From Spirosoma oryzicola (GTDB lineage Bacteria; Bacteroidota; Bacteroidia; Cytophagales; Spirosomataceae), in the NCBI RefSeq assembly GCF_021233055.1, contig NZ_CP089540.1:176129-240128 (forward strand): a DNA stretch of 64,000 nt, in the 5' to 3' direction. The notes below the pieces were generated by a model. The model saw only the letters and a list, made by a program, of their open reading frames with translations. It was not told the DNA's origin and made no database searches. Below are positions 44,494 through 53,950 of this stretch, piece after piece. Each line of letters opens with the position of its first letter. Position 1 is the first letter of the stretch. Position numbers and translations under genes: made by a program.

Positions 44494-46389
44494 TTACCGT
44501 TTCTTCTTACCGAAATAATTTCCTTGGTTTTTCGGCTTACCTGTGTTATCTTTTTTTGGACTACCCAGCAACCGCTCCACCAAGTCTGGACGTTTCAGCT
44601 TGTTGAGCCGATTCCGAATCCAGTCTTTGTGTTCAGACTTGTACCAGAAGAAATACCGGTTTTGCGATAGCTTTTCCTCACGCGTTTTCGCCGTTTTAAC
44701 GGGTTTCAGCGTGTACGGGTGAACGCCAGAGTAATAGATTACTTCGGCCACCGTCATGGGCGTCGGCGTAAAATCCTGTACCTGTTCCAGCTGAAAACCG
44801 AGATCTTTGGTTTCGGCAGCCAGGTTTGCCATATCCTGTTCCTCACAGCCGGGGTGCGACGAAATGAAATAAGGAATCAGCGGCTGTTTGAGGTTATGCT
44901 TTTCCTGAATTCGGTCGTACTTTTGCTTGAACAGCTTGAAATATTTGAACGATGGCTTCCGCATGATGCGCAGTGTATCGTCCGCCGTATGTTCCGGAGC
45001 AACCTTCAACCGACCCGAGACATGGCGCGTGGTGAGCTGTTCCATGTACTCATCGTGGTTACCGTCTTCGTTATTTTTATTAAAGTCGTCAACCAACAGA
45101 TCGTACCGCACGCCCGAACCGACAAAGGCTTTCTTAATAGCTGGGTTAGCGTCGACTTTGCGGTACAACTCCGTTAACGGCTTGTGCGATGTATCGAGGT
45201 TCGAGCAGATAACCGGGTGAATACAACTTGGACTCTGACAGCGGGCGCAAATCGATTCGTCTTTGCCCTTCATCTTGTACATGTTGGCCGACGGACCGCC
45301 TAAGTCGGAAATGTAGCCTTTGAATTCCGGGTGTTTCGTGATCTCGTCTACTTCTTTCAGAACCGACTTTTCGCTTCGGGACGCGATGAACTTGCCCTGG
45401 TGTGCAGAGATCGTGCAGAAACTACAACCGCCGAAACAGCCCCGGTGCATATTGACCGAGAACTTGATCATCTCGTACGCTGGAATCGTTCCCCGCTTTT
45501 TGTATTTCGGGTGCGGCAGACGCGTATAAGGCAGGTCAAACGATTTATCAATTTCAACCTCGTCCATTGTTTTGAACGGCGGGTTGATCACCAGCACTTG
45601 GTCACCTACTTGTTGTATGATCCGGTTGGCTTGCCACTTATTTGATTCTACTTCGACAATCTTGAAGTTAGCTGCGTACTTTATCTTATCCCGCAGGCAT
45701 TCTTCATGGCTCGTCAACTCAACCGTATTCCAGCTATTGTAATCGCGTAATTCCGTGCGGTTATCGTGCAGATAAGCTACCTGATTGACGTTCCGCATGG
45801 AGGAAAAGGGGACGCCTTTCTGTACCAGCTTCAGGATCTCGCGCAGAGGTTGCTCACCCATACCATACACCAGCATATCCGCTCCGGCATCGACCAGGAT
45901 TGACGGCATCAGCTTATCCTGCCAGTAGTCGTAATGCGTCACCCGACGAAGGGACGCTTCGATACCACCGAGTAAAACGGGAACATCGGGGTACAGTTTC
46001 TTTAAGATATTGGTATAAACAATCGTGGCGTAATCAGGACGGAAGCCCGCTTCGCCACCGGGCGTATAAGAATCGTTCGAACGCAGTCGCTTATTGGCCG
46101 TGTAATGGTTAACCATCGAATCCATACAGCCCGCCGTGACACCAAAGAAATACTTGGGACGGCCAAATTTTTTGAAGTCGCGAAGATCGTCCTTCCAGTT
46201 AGGCTGAGCAATAACAGCCACGCGAAAGCCTTCGCTTTCCATGATGCGCCCAATCACAGCGGTTCCAAAAGCAGGATGGTCTACATAAGCATCCCCTGAT
46301 ACCAGCACAATATCAACTTCATCCCAGCCTCTTTTCTCGACTTCTTTCATTGTCAGAGGCAACCAATCTGTAAGGGGTCTTTCAATCAT
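44494..46389 (-). CDS. YgiQ-family radical SAM protein
   Basis: A 631-residue protein. An N-terminal cobalamin-binding-like region is followed by the radical SAM core with the cluster motif GCFGGCSFC (C-x3-C-x2-C) near residues 320-327 and KVAPEHT further on. A second cysteine-rich block (ICARCQSPSCIHPVIC) follows the first by about 65 residues and could bind another iron-sulfur cluster. The C-terminus is very basic (KKDNTGKPKNQGNYFGKKKR, 20 residues). The reaction is unknown for the family. It is transcribed alone. Confidence 0.92.
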   Translation of the reverse strand: MIERPLTDWLPLTMKEVEKRGWDEVDIVLVSGDAYVDHPAFGTAVIGRIMESEGFRVAVIAQPNWKDDLRDFKKFGRPKYFFGVTAGCMDSMVNHYTANKRLRSNDSYTPGGEAGFRPDYATIVYTNILKKLYPDVPVLLGGIEASLRRVTHYDYWQDKLMPSILVDAGADMLVYGMGEQPLREILKLVQKGVPFSSMRNVNQVAYLHDNRTELRDYNSWNTVELTSHEECLRDKIKYAANFKIVEVESNKWQANRIIQQVGDQVLVINPPFKTMDEVEIDKSFDLPYTRLPHPKYKKRGTIPAYEMIKFSVNMHRGCFGGCSFCTISAHQGKFIASRSEKSVLKEVDEITKHPEFKGYISDLGGPSANMYKMKGKDESICARCQSPSCIHPVICSNLDTSHKPLTELYRKVDANPAIKKAFVGSGVRYDLLVDDFNKNNEDGNHDEYMEQLTTRHVSGRLKVAPEHTADDTLRIMRKPSFKYFKLFKQKYDRIQEKHNLKQPLIPYFISSHPGCEEQDMANLAAETKDLGFQLEQVQDFTPTPMTVAEVIYYSGVHPYTLKPVKTAKTREEKLSQNRYFFWYKSEHKDWIRNRLNKLKRPDLVERLLGSPKKDNTGKPKNQGNYFGKKKR

Positions 46390-47126
46390 GAGTACGTGAA
46401 ACTATCTCCTCAGAAAACGTAGATTCTGCGAAATAATTCAATGATCTATAACGAATTGTGATTATTCCCGGCAGTTATCTTGATTGTCAGAGCGATGTTC
46501 TAAAACATCCGTATAGAGACCAACAACGAACCTACTGGCTCACGCACTGAAAGACAAAGCCATTGGCCCTTGATTCAGTTGCGTTGAAATAAGCATGGCT
46601 CTACCCAAAAATAGCTTCTATGAGGTAGTCCGATTTAGCAGCACACTGAATTTGTCCGATGTGTGTAATGCTGCTGTTCGAGCTGGTCAGAACTTTTGTA
46701 GCCCAGCGACGACCGAACTGCCGGAGCAGTTTAGTAGGAAAATTATCGAACTGGTTTCTGGCTCAAGCTGATTTAAAACTCAAGCGTCCGGGCATGTTAG
46801 GCTACACAATTAGTTTTCGGATTTACGAGTCATATTACAACAAAGTCACGGACAAGTAAAAGGCATTAGCGGGTATTATCACGCTAGTTCATCCAAGCGA
46901 GCTTTATCAGCAAAGCGCCTACGGTCGACCATAAACCGAAAGCTTCGAACGGGACCGCAGTGGCGACGATCAGCCAGCCGTCTAGCGGACAGTTATTGTA
47001 AGTAGTCCGTCTCTAAAACTTCCTTTAAGCCCCAGAAAGATTGACAGGATCTGATCACCCCAAGAGGCAAGTAAATGGCTGTGTTTAAATGCTTTTGCGC
47101 TCATCTACTTAGCCCGGCTAAATCCT
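46390..47126. other. intergenic region, no gene recognised
   Basis: About 740 bases between the divergent YgiQ and CAP genes. A 66-codon frame at 46659-46859 has no recognisable similarity and no clear start signal, so I do not call it. I see no repeats or strong hairpins here. Confidence 0.55.
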
Positions 47127-47813
47127 ATGAACTGGTGGGTGCTTTTCCAATTCTTACAATGGGTTTCTTCGACTAAGAACACGCCTGATCTATACCTGCT
47201 CAACGATGAAGTGTTTTTTGCTCAGTCAAGTTGCCATCAACCCATCAATCTGGACCAACCAGATACGCTCTTGCTCGACGCAGCTTTATTTCAGGCTACT
47301 AATGAAGCGCGACGAGCGGCAAAAATGCCCATTCTTCTTTATAATCAGTCGTTGGATAAAGCGGCTCGCCATCATGCCCAATCCATGATTCGCTTTGATT
47401 TTTATAGCCATCAAAACTATCACCAACTAATAGCTATAAACCCGGTTAAGCGGATTGAGAACCAAACTAAATTCATCAGTCGTCTAGCCGAAAACATTGG
47501 TCAATACTCGACCATAAACACCACCGATTGGTATGGGGTACGTTTCAACAGGCGGAGTAAACGCTATGAATATCTTGATTTGGAGAACCAAACGCTTTGC
47601 CAGCCTTACACGTATGCGCAATATGCACGTTATGCCGTGCAGCAATGGCTGAATTCGCCCCATCACCGAGCTAACCTGTTAAACCCTTCTTTTACCCATC
47701 TTGGCACTGCCGGTCGTCTTTCCATCGATCCTTATCAACAGCGTCAAGCCCCCTTTGGACGGTTAGTTCAGAATTTTGGCTCATTCAATTTGTTAGCTCA
47801 GGAAAGCCGATAA
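47127..47813 (+). CDS. CAP-domain (SCP/PR1-like) protein
   Basis: A 228-residue protein with a CAP domain from about residue 50 to 215: FQATNEARRAAKMPILLYNQSLDKAA (shortened), HHAQSMIRFDFYSHQ, RLAENIGQY and WLNSPHHRANLLNPSFTHLG. These give the His-Glu-His residues of the CAP cavity. The N-terminus is only weakly hydrophobic (MNWWVLFQFLQWV), so secretion is uncertain; a better signal peptide was not found upstream in frame. An insert between the second and third motifs (NTTDWYGVRFNRRSKRYEY) is longer than usual. Confidence 0.82.
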   Translation: MNWWVLFQFLQWVSSTKNTPDLYLLNDEVFFAQSSCHQPINLDQPDTLLLDAALFQATNEARRAAKMPILLYNQSLDKAARHHAQSMIRFDFYSHQNYHQLIAINPVKRIENQTKFISRLAENIGQYSTINTTDWYGVRFNRRSKRYEYLDLENQTLCQPYTYAQYARYAVQQWLNSPHHRANLLNPSFTHLGTAGRLSIDPYQQRQAPFGRLVQNFGSFNLLAQESR

Positions 47814-48333
47814 CCATCTTTTCAATTTCCTACGTTGTATAGACACTCTATCCAGGAAGCTAGTTCAGTTGAATGGGTCAGCCTGCTATTAGGCAACGTC
47901 CAAAGGTTGCTTGTACTGAAAGTGATTACGAATACACATCGCCAACAGGTCAAGCTGCTACGCCCCTAATTCTTTTTATTTTCTGTCCGTACCTGATAAA
48001 CCTTAGTCCAGGTCATTACCAGTCCAAGCTTTTTTTGAATAGCGTAAAGCTGATCGTTTGACAGAACGCTCCCTGAAATGAAGTCCTTTGTTTAATTGAA
48101 GCGGCCTATCGATGATTCGGGTAAGCTAGTCTAGTATTTTAGCGATAAGATTTGTGCCTAATTGTTTGTTGACCACCTGCCTCACGTTCTATTACTGACC
48201 AATAGTATCCTCTCACGAAAAATAGAAACATGCTTAGTAAATATTATGGTTGCGCTACTCAAAATTATACGAATATAGGACTTACTATTTCACCCAATAA
48301 AAAGCAAATTTCACTAATTTTGAGAAAACACAG
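47814..48333. other. intergenic region, no gene recognised
   Basis: About 520 bases upstream of the LacI-type regulator. I saw no intact gene. The last ~60 bases are AT-rich and must contain its promoter and ribosome entry. The minus strand contains short protein-like stretches broken by stops, too weak to call. Confidence 0.5.
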
Positions 48334-49404
48334 ATCGCCATCAAACATAAGAACAAAACGATAGGTATCAAGGATATTGCCGAACGAGCCAACGTCTCAA
48401 TTGGCCCCGTCGACCGTGTTTTGCATAACCGGGGTGGTGTATCCAAAGAAACAACCGAACGTATTCTGAAAGCCATTGAAGAGCTGAATTACCAGCCCAA
48501 TCTTATGGCCAGTCGCCTTAAATCGACAAAAGAATATTTGCTCGCTGTGTTGCTCCCTAAGGCTACTGCTGATATACCATTCTGGAACGAGCACATTGTT
48601 GGTGTTACTCAGGCCGAAAAAGAAATCAGTTCATTCGACGTTTACACCAAAGTATTCTACTTTGATCAAAATAGTAAAACATCTTTTCAGGAGCAGGTTG
48701 ATGAGATCATAGGCGACACGTTTGATGGTGTCTTTATGGTACCCGTTTTTTATGAAGAGTCGGTGAAGCTGATTACAGACTGTAAGGAGCGAGGTGTTCC
48801 TTGCCTGTTGTTCGACACTAATATTCCAGATCAGAACACCACTTGTTTCATTGGGCAAAATGCCTATGATAGTGGTTTTCTAGCGGCTGAACTGTTTAGT
48901 TACTGTTTACCTAGTGACTCCTGCGTGCTTATCGTTAATATTGTTCAAGAACACGACAACTACCTTCAGTTCGATCAGCGCGAAGAAGGGTTCAGAGCGT
49001 TCTTTGACCAACTTCCGCAACCCCATTCGTTTGAACTCGTTAAGATGGAATCCCGGCAGGGCATGAAGGAAGAGTTCGAAGACAAGCTAACGAAGCTCAT
49101 CCATGACAATCCGCGTCTGAAAGGCATTTTCACCGTCAACGGCGTTCAGCATATTGCCCCCATTGTTGAAAAACAGAACCTCACTGGTCTTACGCTTATT
49201 GGGTACGACATTATACCCCAAACGATTCACTATCTTCAAAACGGCATCATCAACTTTATCATCAGTCAACAGCCTAAGATTCAAGCGTATAATGGCATAA
49301 AACTGCTGTACGAAAACGTACTTCTAAAAAAACAGCTCAATAAAAATTACTACCTTCCGATCGATATTGTCATGAAATCGAATCTGAAGTATTACACGAA
49401 ATAA
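48334..49404 (+). CDS. LacI-family transcriptional regulator, no canonical start codon for its HTH
   Basis: The frame encodes an N-terminal LacI helix-turn-helix (IKDIAERANVSIGPVDRVLH, then GGVSKETTERI) followed by a type 1 periplasmic-binding-like ligand domain of about 270 residues. Between the in-frame TAA at 48298-48300 and the TTG at 48421 there is no ATG, GTG or TTG. Starting at that TTG would delete most of the helix-turn-helix. I therefore set the start at an ATC (48334); ATC at 48340 or ATA at 48361 are alternatives. A mutated start or a sequence error is also possible. The gene lies convergent to the end of the carbohydrate locus and probably regulates it, with a sugar as effector. 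Confidence 0.78.
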   Translation: MAIKHKNKTIGIKDIAERANVSIGPVDRVLHNRGGVSKETTERILKAIEELNYQPNLMASRLKSTKEYLLAVLLPKATADIPFWNEHIVGVTQAEKEISSFDVYTKVFYFDQNSKTSFQEQVDEIIGDTFDGVFMVPVFYEESVKLITDCKERGVPCLLFDTNIPDQNTTCFIGQNAYDSGFLAAELFSYCLPSDSCVLIVNIVQEHDNYLQFDQREEGFRAFFDQLPQPHSFELVKMESRQGMKEEFEDKLTKLIHDNPRLKGIFTVNGVQHIAPIVEKQNLTGLTLIGYDIIPQTIHYLQNGIINFIISQQPKIQAYNGIKLLYENVLLKKQLNKNYYLPIDIVMKSNLKYYTK

Positions 49405-49457
49405 CGCGAGTAATGGGGTTTTTATCGATAATCAATTCATTAGGCGCCACTTTTTTT

Positions 49458-49535
49458 GTCATCCCGAGGAACGAGGGATCTTCGGGAGCAGGTATTTTAT
49501 GTCATTACCGAAAATCCCTCGTTCCTCGGGATGAC
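49458..49535. repeat. long inverted repeat between convergent genes
   Basis: A perfect 21-base inverted repeat (left arm 49458-49478, right arm 49515-49535, starting GTCATCCCGAGG) extends inward by seven more bases with one mismatch, giving a long stem with a loop of about 22 bases. It sits between the convergent LacI and ThuA genes. The arm sequence resembles dispersed GTCATCC-CGAGGAACGA-type repeats that I associate with Bacteroidetes intergenic regions. It could end transcription in both directions. Confidence 0.8.
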
Positions 49536-49665
49536 TCACGTTAAATAAAGTCAACGTAGCTTGGCTTCAGTTCAGATACCGGTCGTTCAATATGCATCGC
49601 AGGAGCAGCGGCCGATCCATTCGGCAACTGTATACCATCAAAAGCTGACCCATACAGCGACAAAA

Positions 49666-50577
49666 TCATTTCAAATACTCCTGAATCTGCTTATCGGTGT
49701 AGAATTTTGATTCGACCCCACCGGCGGGTACTTGCCCCCCGGCAGCCCATACAATGGCATTCAGCAGCATTTTTCTGTAGTTAGGCTCCTCCCAGTTGGC
49801 ATAAAAGTGACCGCCCGTAAAACCGAATCCTCTCCCACCGTTTTTGCGCTCCACCGCCCAGGCCACCGTTTGTTCGTCAACGCCTGACAGCTTAACGGTT
49901 AGTACTGGTTTCAAGCGAGTATCCTTCTCCTGAAAATGAATCTTATAGTAGAACTCCTCGCGAAGCTGGAAAGGGACTAGACCCCGTGCAACGGGATGCA
50001 CGGCAGGTTTACACAGAGCCGTCTCCGTAGTGATGGCTGAGTACCAGGCTTCTTTTCCCGAAGCACCCGGCTTTCCAGTTTCATAGTCGAAATACCCCCC
50101 TACCCACTCTAAAAACGCCTGGCTATGAGACTGTGGCGCAAAGGTAGAATAATGCATAAGCACCAGGCCACACCCTCGCTTCATCTGCTTCTCCAGGATG
50201 CGCCAATGGTCACCCACAAAAAGTGGATCATTGGCCATACCGAAATCGCTCCCGTCAGCATACATAAAAATAACGTCCGCATCGTCCAGCGTAGACGGAT
50301 CGGCGGGCCATCCGTCGGCGTGTACTTCGGTTGACACACCGTTCACGTTTGGCGCCTGGTCCAGCATTACCTTGAGTAACCGTACCGATTTGAGGTATTC
50401 GTGTTCGCCGGGGTTATGTGATTTCTTACCCGCGATCAAGACGATCTTTTTGGACTGTTTCGCTGATTGAGCCACCGTGCCTTGCGCCAGCAGACCACAC
50501 ATCGATAAGACCATGACTACCGTCACCCAAGTTTGTAGAATGGCTTGAGGTATTCGTTTTGCCGGACTAATTTTCAT
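49666..50577 (-). CDS. secreted ThuA-domain protein
   Basis: A 303-residue protein. A signal peptide (ILQTWVTVVMVLSMCGLLAQG) precedes the ThuA-like domain: KIVLIAGKKSHNPGEHEY, DADVIFMYADG, CGLVLMHYST, then GGRGFGFTGGHFYANW near the end. ThuA-like folds are class I amidotransferase-like; this branch is common in carbohydrate loci and its reaction is not settled. ATGs at 50596-50598 and 50575-50577 are both possible; I chose the second as a better signal peptide start. It is the last gene of the locus. Confidence 0.85.
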   Translation of the reverse strand: MKISPAKRIPQAILQTWVTVVMVLSMCGLLAQGTVAQSAKQSKKIVLIAGKKSHNPGEHEYLKSVRLLKVMLDQAPNVNGVSTEVHADGWPADPSTLDDADVIFMYADGSDFGMANDPLFVGDHWRILEKQMKRGCGLVLMHYSTFAPQSHSQAFLEWVGGYFDYETGKPGASGKEAWYSAITTETALCKPAVHPVARGLVPFQLREEFYYKIHFQEKDTRLKPVLTVKLSGVDEQTVAWAVERKNGGRGFGFTGGHFYANWEEPNYRKMLLNAIVWAAGGQVPAGGVESKFYTDKQIQEYLK

Positions 50578-50662
50578 GAATACTAACTTTTTAAGCATCA
50601 CCCAAAGAATAGCGTTAGGGGATTTTCTAGACAATGGAGTACATAAACGGACCCGCTTCGCT

Positions 50663-52051
50663 CTACAATCTGGTAAACCGCTGGCTGGCATCGTCCAGGA
50701 TCAATACCCAGTCCTGATCGTTGCCTTGCGTTGGTGGTGTAAATTTCTGAATACCCGTGTTTAGATACGTTTTTCCCGCAATAGCTGTGCCGGTGCGTGG
50801 GTTGTACCAACTGGCTTTGACTTTCTTTCCTGATAGGATACCCATCTTTACCTCGAATGCTTGACCGGATGACGAGTAAATGAACGCATAGCCATTACCG
50901 CGCGTCGCCTGAATACGATTTTTAGGGTTATCGGAGTTCGTTACAACCATCGACTGATCCGGAATGCGTTCCAGAAAGGGTCGTGACTCCATCAGCTTCC
51001 GCACATACGTCATCGAGATTGCACCTGGCAAATCCAGCGATTCAAACCAGGGTTTGGCAGGGTCAATGTAGTGTTTCCGACCGGGCTCATACATTTGCCA
51101 GACGCTATTGCACCCGTACGTATGGCCGTGGGCTCCTGCAAATAAATCCTGATAAGCCTTGCGCCGTACGTCGTTTACATCGGCATAGCCATTCTTCTTC
51201 AGATCAAAGCAAACCGGTATATCCTCGTACAAAGGCTCTCCGTCCATGGTCGGTTTGGTCGGCGATAAATTGTAGTCGTGGCTTATCTTCTCCCAAACGT
51301 TCACATCCGGGCAATGGCCCGTCTGCAACATGTTGAAGTCTAGCCAATCATCCTGGTGAAACCAGGTCGACGATCCCGTTTGCGGATGAAACGTCATCAA
51401 CACGTTGTCTTTACCGCCAGCCGCTTCTGTGACTCCATTGGCCAGCGCCCGCCAAACCTGAACGTCGTTCGAGCCCTTACGAGGGTTACGATCACCGCCG
51501 ATTATCCAGATGATGTTTTTCTTTGCTTTGTAGCGATTGCCAATAAATTTACCGTATTGGTAGCTGTTTTGTTCGTTGAAAATTTCTGGCCCTATTCCCC
51601 ATTTATCCTTATTGATTTTATCACCCCAGGTTGGTAGCAAAGCCATGTGTAACCCAAGCTTCTCTGCTTGCTCAATTATGAAATCGACGTGCTTAAAATA
51701 AGCTTCGTTCGGTTTTGTCGGGTCTGTATCCACGAAGGGCACCTGTCCATACGCGTTAGGATCGCGCAGGCCGTCATGTTCCGCCAGTACGACGGCCTGA
51801 ATAACCGTAAAGCCTTTATCCGCCCGGTTCGTTAAGTATTTGACGGCATCTTCCCGGTTAAGGCGGTGGAGAAGTTCCCAGGCCGTATCACCTAAGTAAA
51901 AAAAGGGCTTGCCGTTGGTATACATTAGAAAACGACCATTGTCACTCACACGCAAATCCGACTGCGCGTGAGCGACCGTTGGCATCAACGTAATACCTAC
52001 CATCAGGCTTAGTACCAGTACTGCAATAAAGGGTGAAATGGAGACTTTCAA
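50663..52051 (-). CDS. secreted glycoside hydrolase, GH140-like (DUF4038)
   Basis: A signal peptide (FIAVLVLSLMVGITLMPTVAHAQ) is followed by a TIM-barrel domain with RVSDNGRFLMYTNGKPFFYLG near the start, WELLHRLNREDAVKYL, LPTWGDKINKDKWG and IWIIGGDRNPRK, ending in a beta-sandwich (NGYAFIYSSSGQAFEVKMG). This is the DUF4038 plus putative collagen-binding-domain layout of GH140, whose characterised member is an apiosidase acting on rhamnogalacturonan II. No ATG precedes the signal peptide; TTG codons at 52049-52051 and 52073-52075 are the candidate starts and I chose the first listed. Substrate here is inferred only. Confidence 0.85.
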   Translation of the reverse strand: MKVSISPFIAVLVLSLMVGITLMPTVAHAQSDLRVSDNGRFLMYTNGKPFFYLGDTAWELLHRLNREDAVKYLTNRADKGFTVIQAVVLAEHDGLRDPNAYGQVPFVDTDPTKPNEAYFKHVDFIIEQAEKLGLHMALLPTWGDKINKDKWGIGPEIFNEQNSYQYGKFIGNRYKAKKNIIWIIGGDRNPRKGSNDVQVWRALANGVTEAAGGKDNVLMTFHPQTGSSTWFHQDDWLDFNMLQTGHCPDVNVWEKISHDYNLSPTKPTMDGEPLYEDIPVCFDLKKNGYADVNDVRRKAYQDLFAGAHGHTYGCNSVWQMYEPGRKHYIDPAKPWFESLDLPGAISMTYVRKLMESRPFLERIPDQSMVVTNSDNPKNRIQATRGNGYAFIYSSSGQAFEVKMGILSGKKVKASWYNPRTGTAIAGKTYLNTGIQKFTPPTQGNDQDWVLILDDASQRFTRL

Positions 52052-52077
52052 GTAGGGTAATTGATTAATGAGCAAAT

Positions 52078-53004
52078 CTAGTTGTACGTTTTAAGCGCTG
52101 CCGAATCCCCCATCTTCTTTAGTTCGCGTTTTAGGCCATCCATGTTCATACGCAAGCCCACTTCGGCGTCGGGTGCAGTCTCTTCGTTGATAATGCCAAT
52201 CGGACCACGGTACCCACTCGTCTTGAGGATGCGCATCATGTTCAATTCGGCGTCACCCTGACCAATGGGCACCACTTTGACTGGTGTACCCTTCTTCAGT
52301 CCAGACAGGTTTAGGGCCATCAGGTGCGGCAGCATCTTAGGCAAGAAAACAGGAAAACGGTCGATCTGCTCTTCGGCGTGGTGGAAGTTATAGACGATTC
52401 CAATGTTTGGCTTTTTAAGGAAGTCGATGATGGCGAGTTGATTCTCGGGTTCGCCAAACCAACCGCCGTGATTGTATAAACCGACAGTGCAGCCAATTTC
52501 GGCGGCTTTGTCAGCAATATAGCGCACGGGTTTAGCTACTGCTTTTATCTTCTCGTCTTGCGTCATGGCGTCCAGTCCTTTTATACCGCCGATCATGCAC
52601 CAGATCTGCGTTTTCACGTTGTGCCGCTTCAACACATTCAGCACGGCCAGCAAGCCTTTATCGGTTTCGGGATTAGGACCTGAATAAAGCCAGAAAGCCT
52701 GCAAATCGATGTTGTGTTTTTTAAGCGCATCCAGTTCGGCGTCAAACGTAGGAATGTGCTTCTCGCGCCAATCGTAGGCCAGTTTGGTAATACCGAGGCT
52801 ATTGAGCATTTGCGCCCGTTCTTCAGGTCCTCTTTCTTTGACATCGAACGGGACAATGCACCAGGCGACCAGATTGTCTCGCGCGTAGATGTTGTTCGTG
52901 CTGCCCTTTCCCTGTCCGTTGACGGTCCGACTGCCCATCGTTAGCAGGAAAAGGGCGACAGTTAGTAATGAATTGATGTGGGGCGATCGTTTCACAAGCC
53001 TCAT
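52078..53004 (-). CDS. secreted sugar phosphate isomerase/epimerase-like TIM barrel
   Basis: A 308-residue protein. A signal peptide (LLTVALFLLTMGSRTVNG) is followed by an AP-endonuclease-2-like TIM barrel: LDALKKHNIDLQAFWLYSG, GLYNHGGWFGEPEN, GIVYNFHHAEEQIDRF, VVPIGQGDAELN and IGIINEE. Metal-binding His, Glu and Asp residues are retained. Export of such an enzyme argues against phosphorylated substrates; free or glycosidic sugars are more likely. It starts 10 bases after the dioxygenase gene and ends two to three bases before the GH140 region. Confidence 0.83.
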   Translation of the reverse strand: MRLVKRSPHINSLLTVALFLLTMGSRTVNGQGKGSTNNIYARDNLVAWCIVPFDVKERGPEERAQMLNSLGITKLAYDWREKHIPTFDAELDALKKHNIDLQAFWLYSGPNPETDKGLLAVLNVLKRHNVKTQIWCMIGGIKGLDAMTQDEKIKAVAKPVRYIADKAAEIGCTVGLYNHGGWFGEPENQLAIIDFLKKPNIGIVYNFHHAEEQIDRFPVFLPKMLPHLMALNLSGLKKGTPVKVVPIGQGDAELNMMRILKTSGYRGPIGIINEETAPDAEVGLRMNMDGLKRELKKMGDSAALKTYN

Positions 53005-53014
53005 TATAAAAAAA

Positions 53015-53908
53015 TTACACCAACTGCTCGTCTGGAAAATTATACGCGCGTTTCCAGGTTTGGCTCATGTCGGGATACTGCTCACGACAAGCCAGGTATT
53101 CTTCCATCATGCCACGCATGGTAGGACTGAGCGTTGTCATGTATTCCGGCGTAAGCAGATCACCGTTCAGCAGGTAAAAATGCCAGGTTGGTGGGTACGC
53201 AGCACTGTGGTATCCCATGTGCAGGGTCCTGCGCGGAATTTTCATCGTTTCCGTAAAACCCCGGTGAATCAGGTTGTTGTTGTACAATACGGCTTGCCCG
53301 GCTTTCAACGGGACCGCGATTCCACCCGGCATTTCGACGCCAATGGGAGCATAATGCTTGGAACCCTGGAAAGCCTGATTTTCGGCTTCCGTGTTCGGGC
53401 GATTATGACTACCCGGAACAACCCATAGTGAATTTTCGTCCACCAAGGGTAGGTTGATCTGTACACTATTGTGGAACCGCTCGGGCGAAAACAACCAGTC
53501 TTCGATTTCAGCCTGTGGAATCTGAATGATGTCCCGGTGCCACCCTAACGAGTATTCCGTACCCTCATTGGCGGCCAGAATAGAGGCATTGTTCACAATG
53601 AGGTTCGGTCCAATTAGTTCTTCCACCGCTTTTAAAATGACCGGATGATGGAAGGCGTGGTGGATAGTTTCGGTTCCGGGCTTGGTCAGTAGATGAAAAT
53701 AATATTGTCGCGCTTCTTTGCCAAAATCCCGAATTTCATCACCTAGATGCTGAAAAGACGAACTCCGTTTCTCCGTATCAGCCGATTTAACTTTGGGACT
53801 GATTAACGCGTCCATCAACGCTCTAAATTCACCGATTTCAGTCTCGGTCAGCACGTCGATGATCACGTAGCCATCCGTTTCGAATTTCTCTTTGTTAGAC
53901 ACACTCAT
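53015..53908 (-). CDS. PhyH-type 2-oxoglutarate/Fe(II) dioxygenase
   Basis: A 297-residue cytoplasmic protein. The iron ligands appear as LGWHRDI (H-x-D near 145) and LIHRGFTE with the distal His near 228; an Arg ten or so residues later (RRTLHMGYH) would bind 2-oxoglutarate. The N-terminus (KEFETDGYVIIDVLTETEI) matches the usual PhyH start. Members hydroxylate small molecules. Its place between a dehydrogenase and sugar isomerases suggests a sugar-derived substrate, but the link is unproven. Confidence 0.86.
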   Translation of the reverse strand: MSVSNKEKFETDGYVIIDVLTETEIGEFRALMDALISPKVKSADTEKRSSSFQHLGDEIRDFGKEARQYYFHLLTKPGTETIHHAFHHPVILKAVEELIGPNLIVNNASILAANEGTEYSLGWHRDIIQIPQAEIEDWLFSPERFHNSVQINLPLVDENSLWVVPGSHNRPNTEAENQAFQGSKHYAPIGVEMPGGIAVPLKAGQAVLYNNNLIHRGFTETMKIPRRTLHMGYHSAAYPPTWHFYLLNGDLLTPEYMTTLSPTMRGMMEEYLACREQYPDMSQTWKRAYNFPDEQLV

Positions 53909-53950
53909 GGCATTGAGATTTAAGTTGTTTATTGAAAATACATTAGATTA

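Noticed and set aside
46659..46859. 66-codon plus-strand frame in the YgiQ-CAP spacer
   Set aside because: No recognisable family, ordinary chance length and no supporting start context; left as intergenic.
47873..48061. 62-codon plus-strand frame downstream of the CAP gene
   Set aside because: No similarity to known proteins and low-quality composition; I could not support it.
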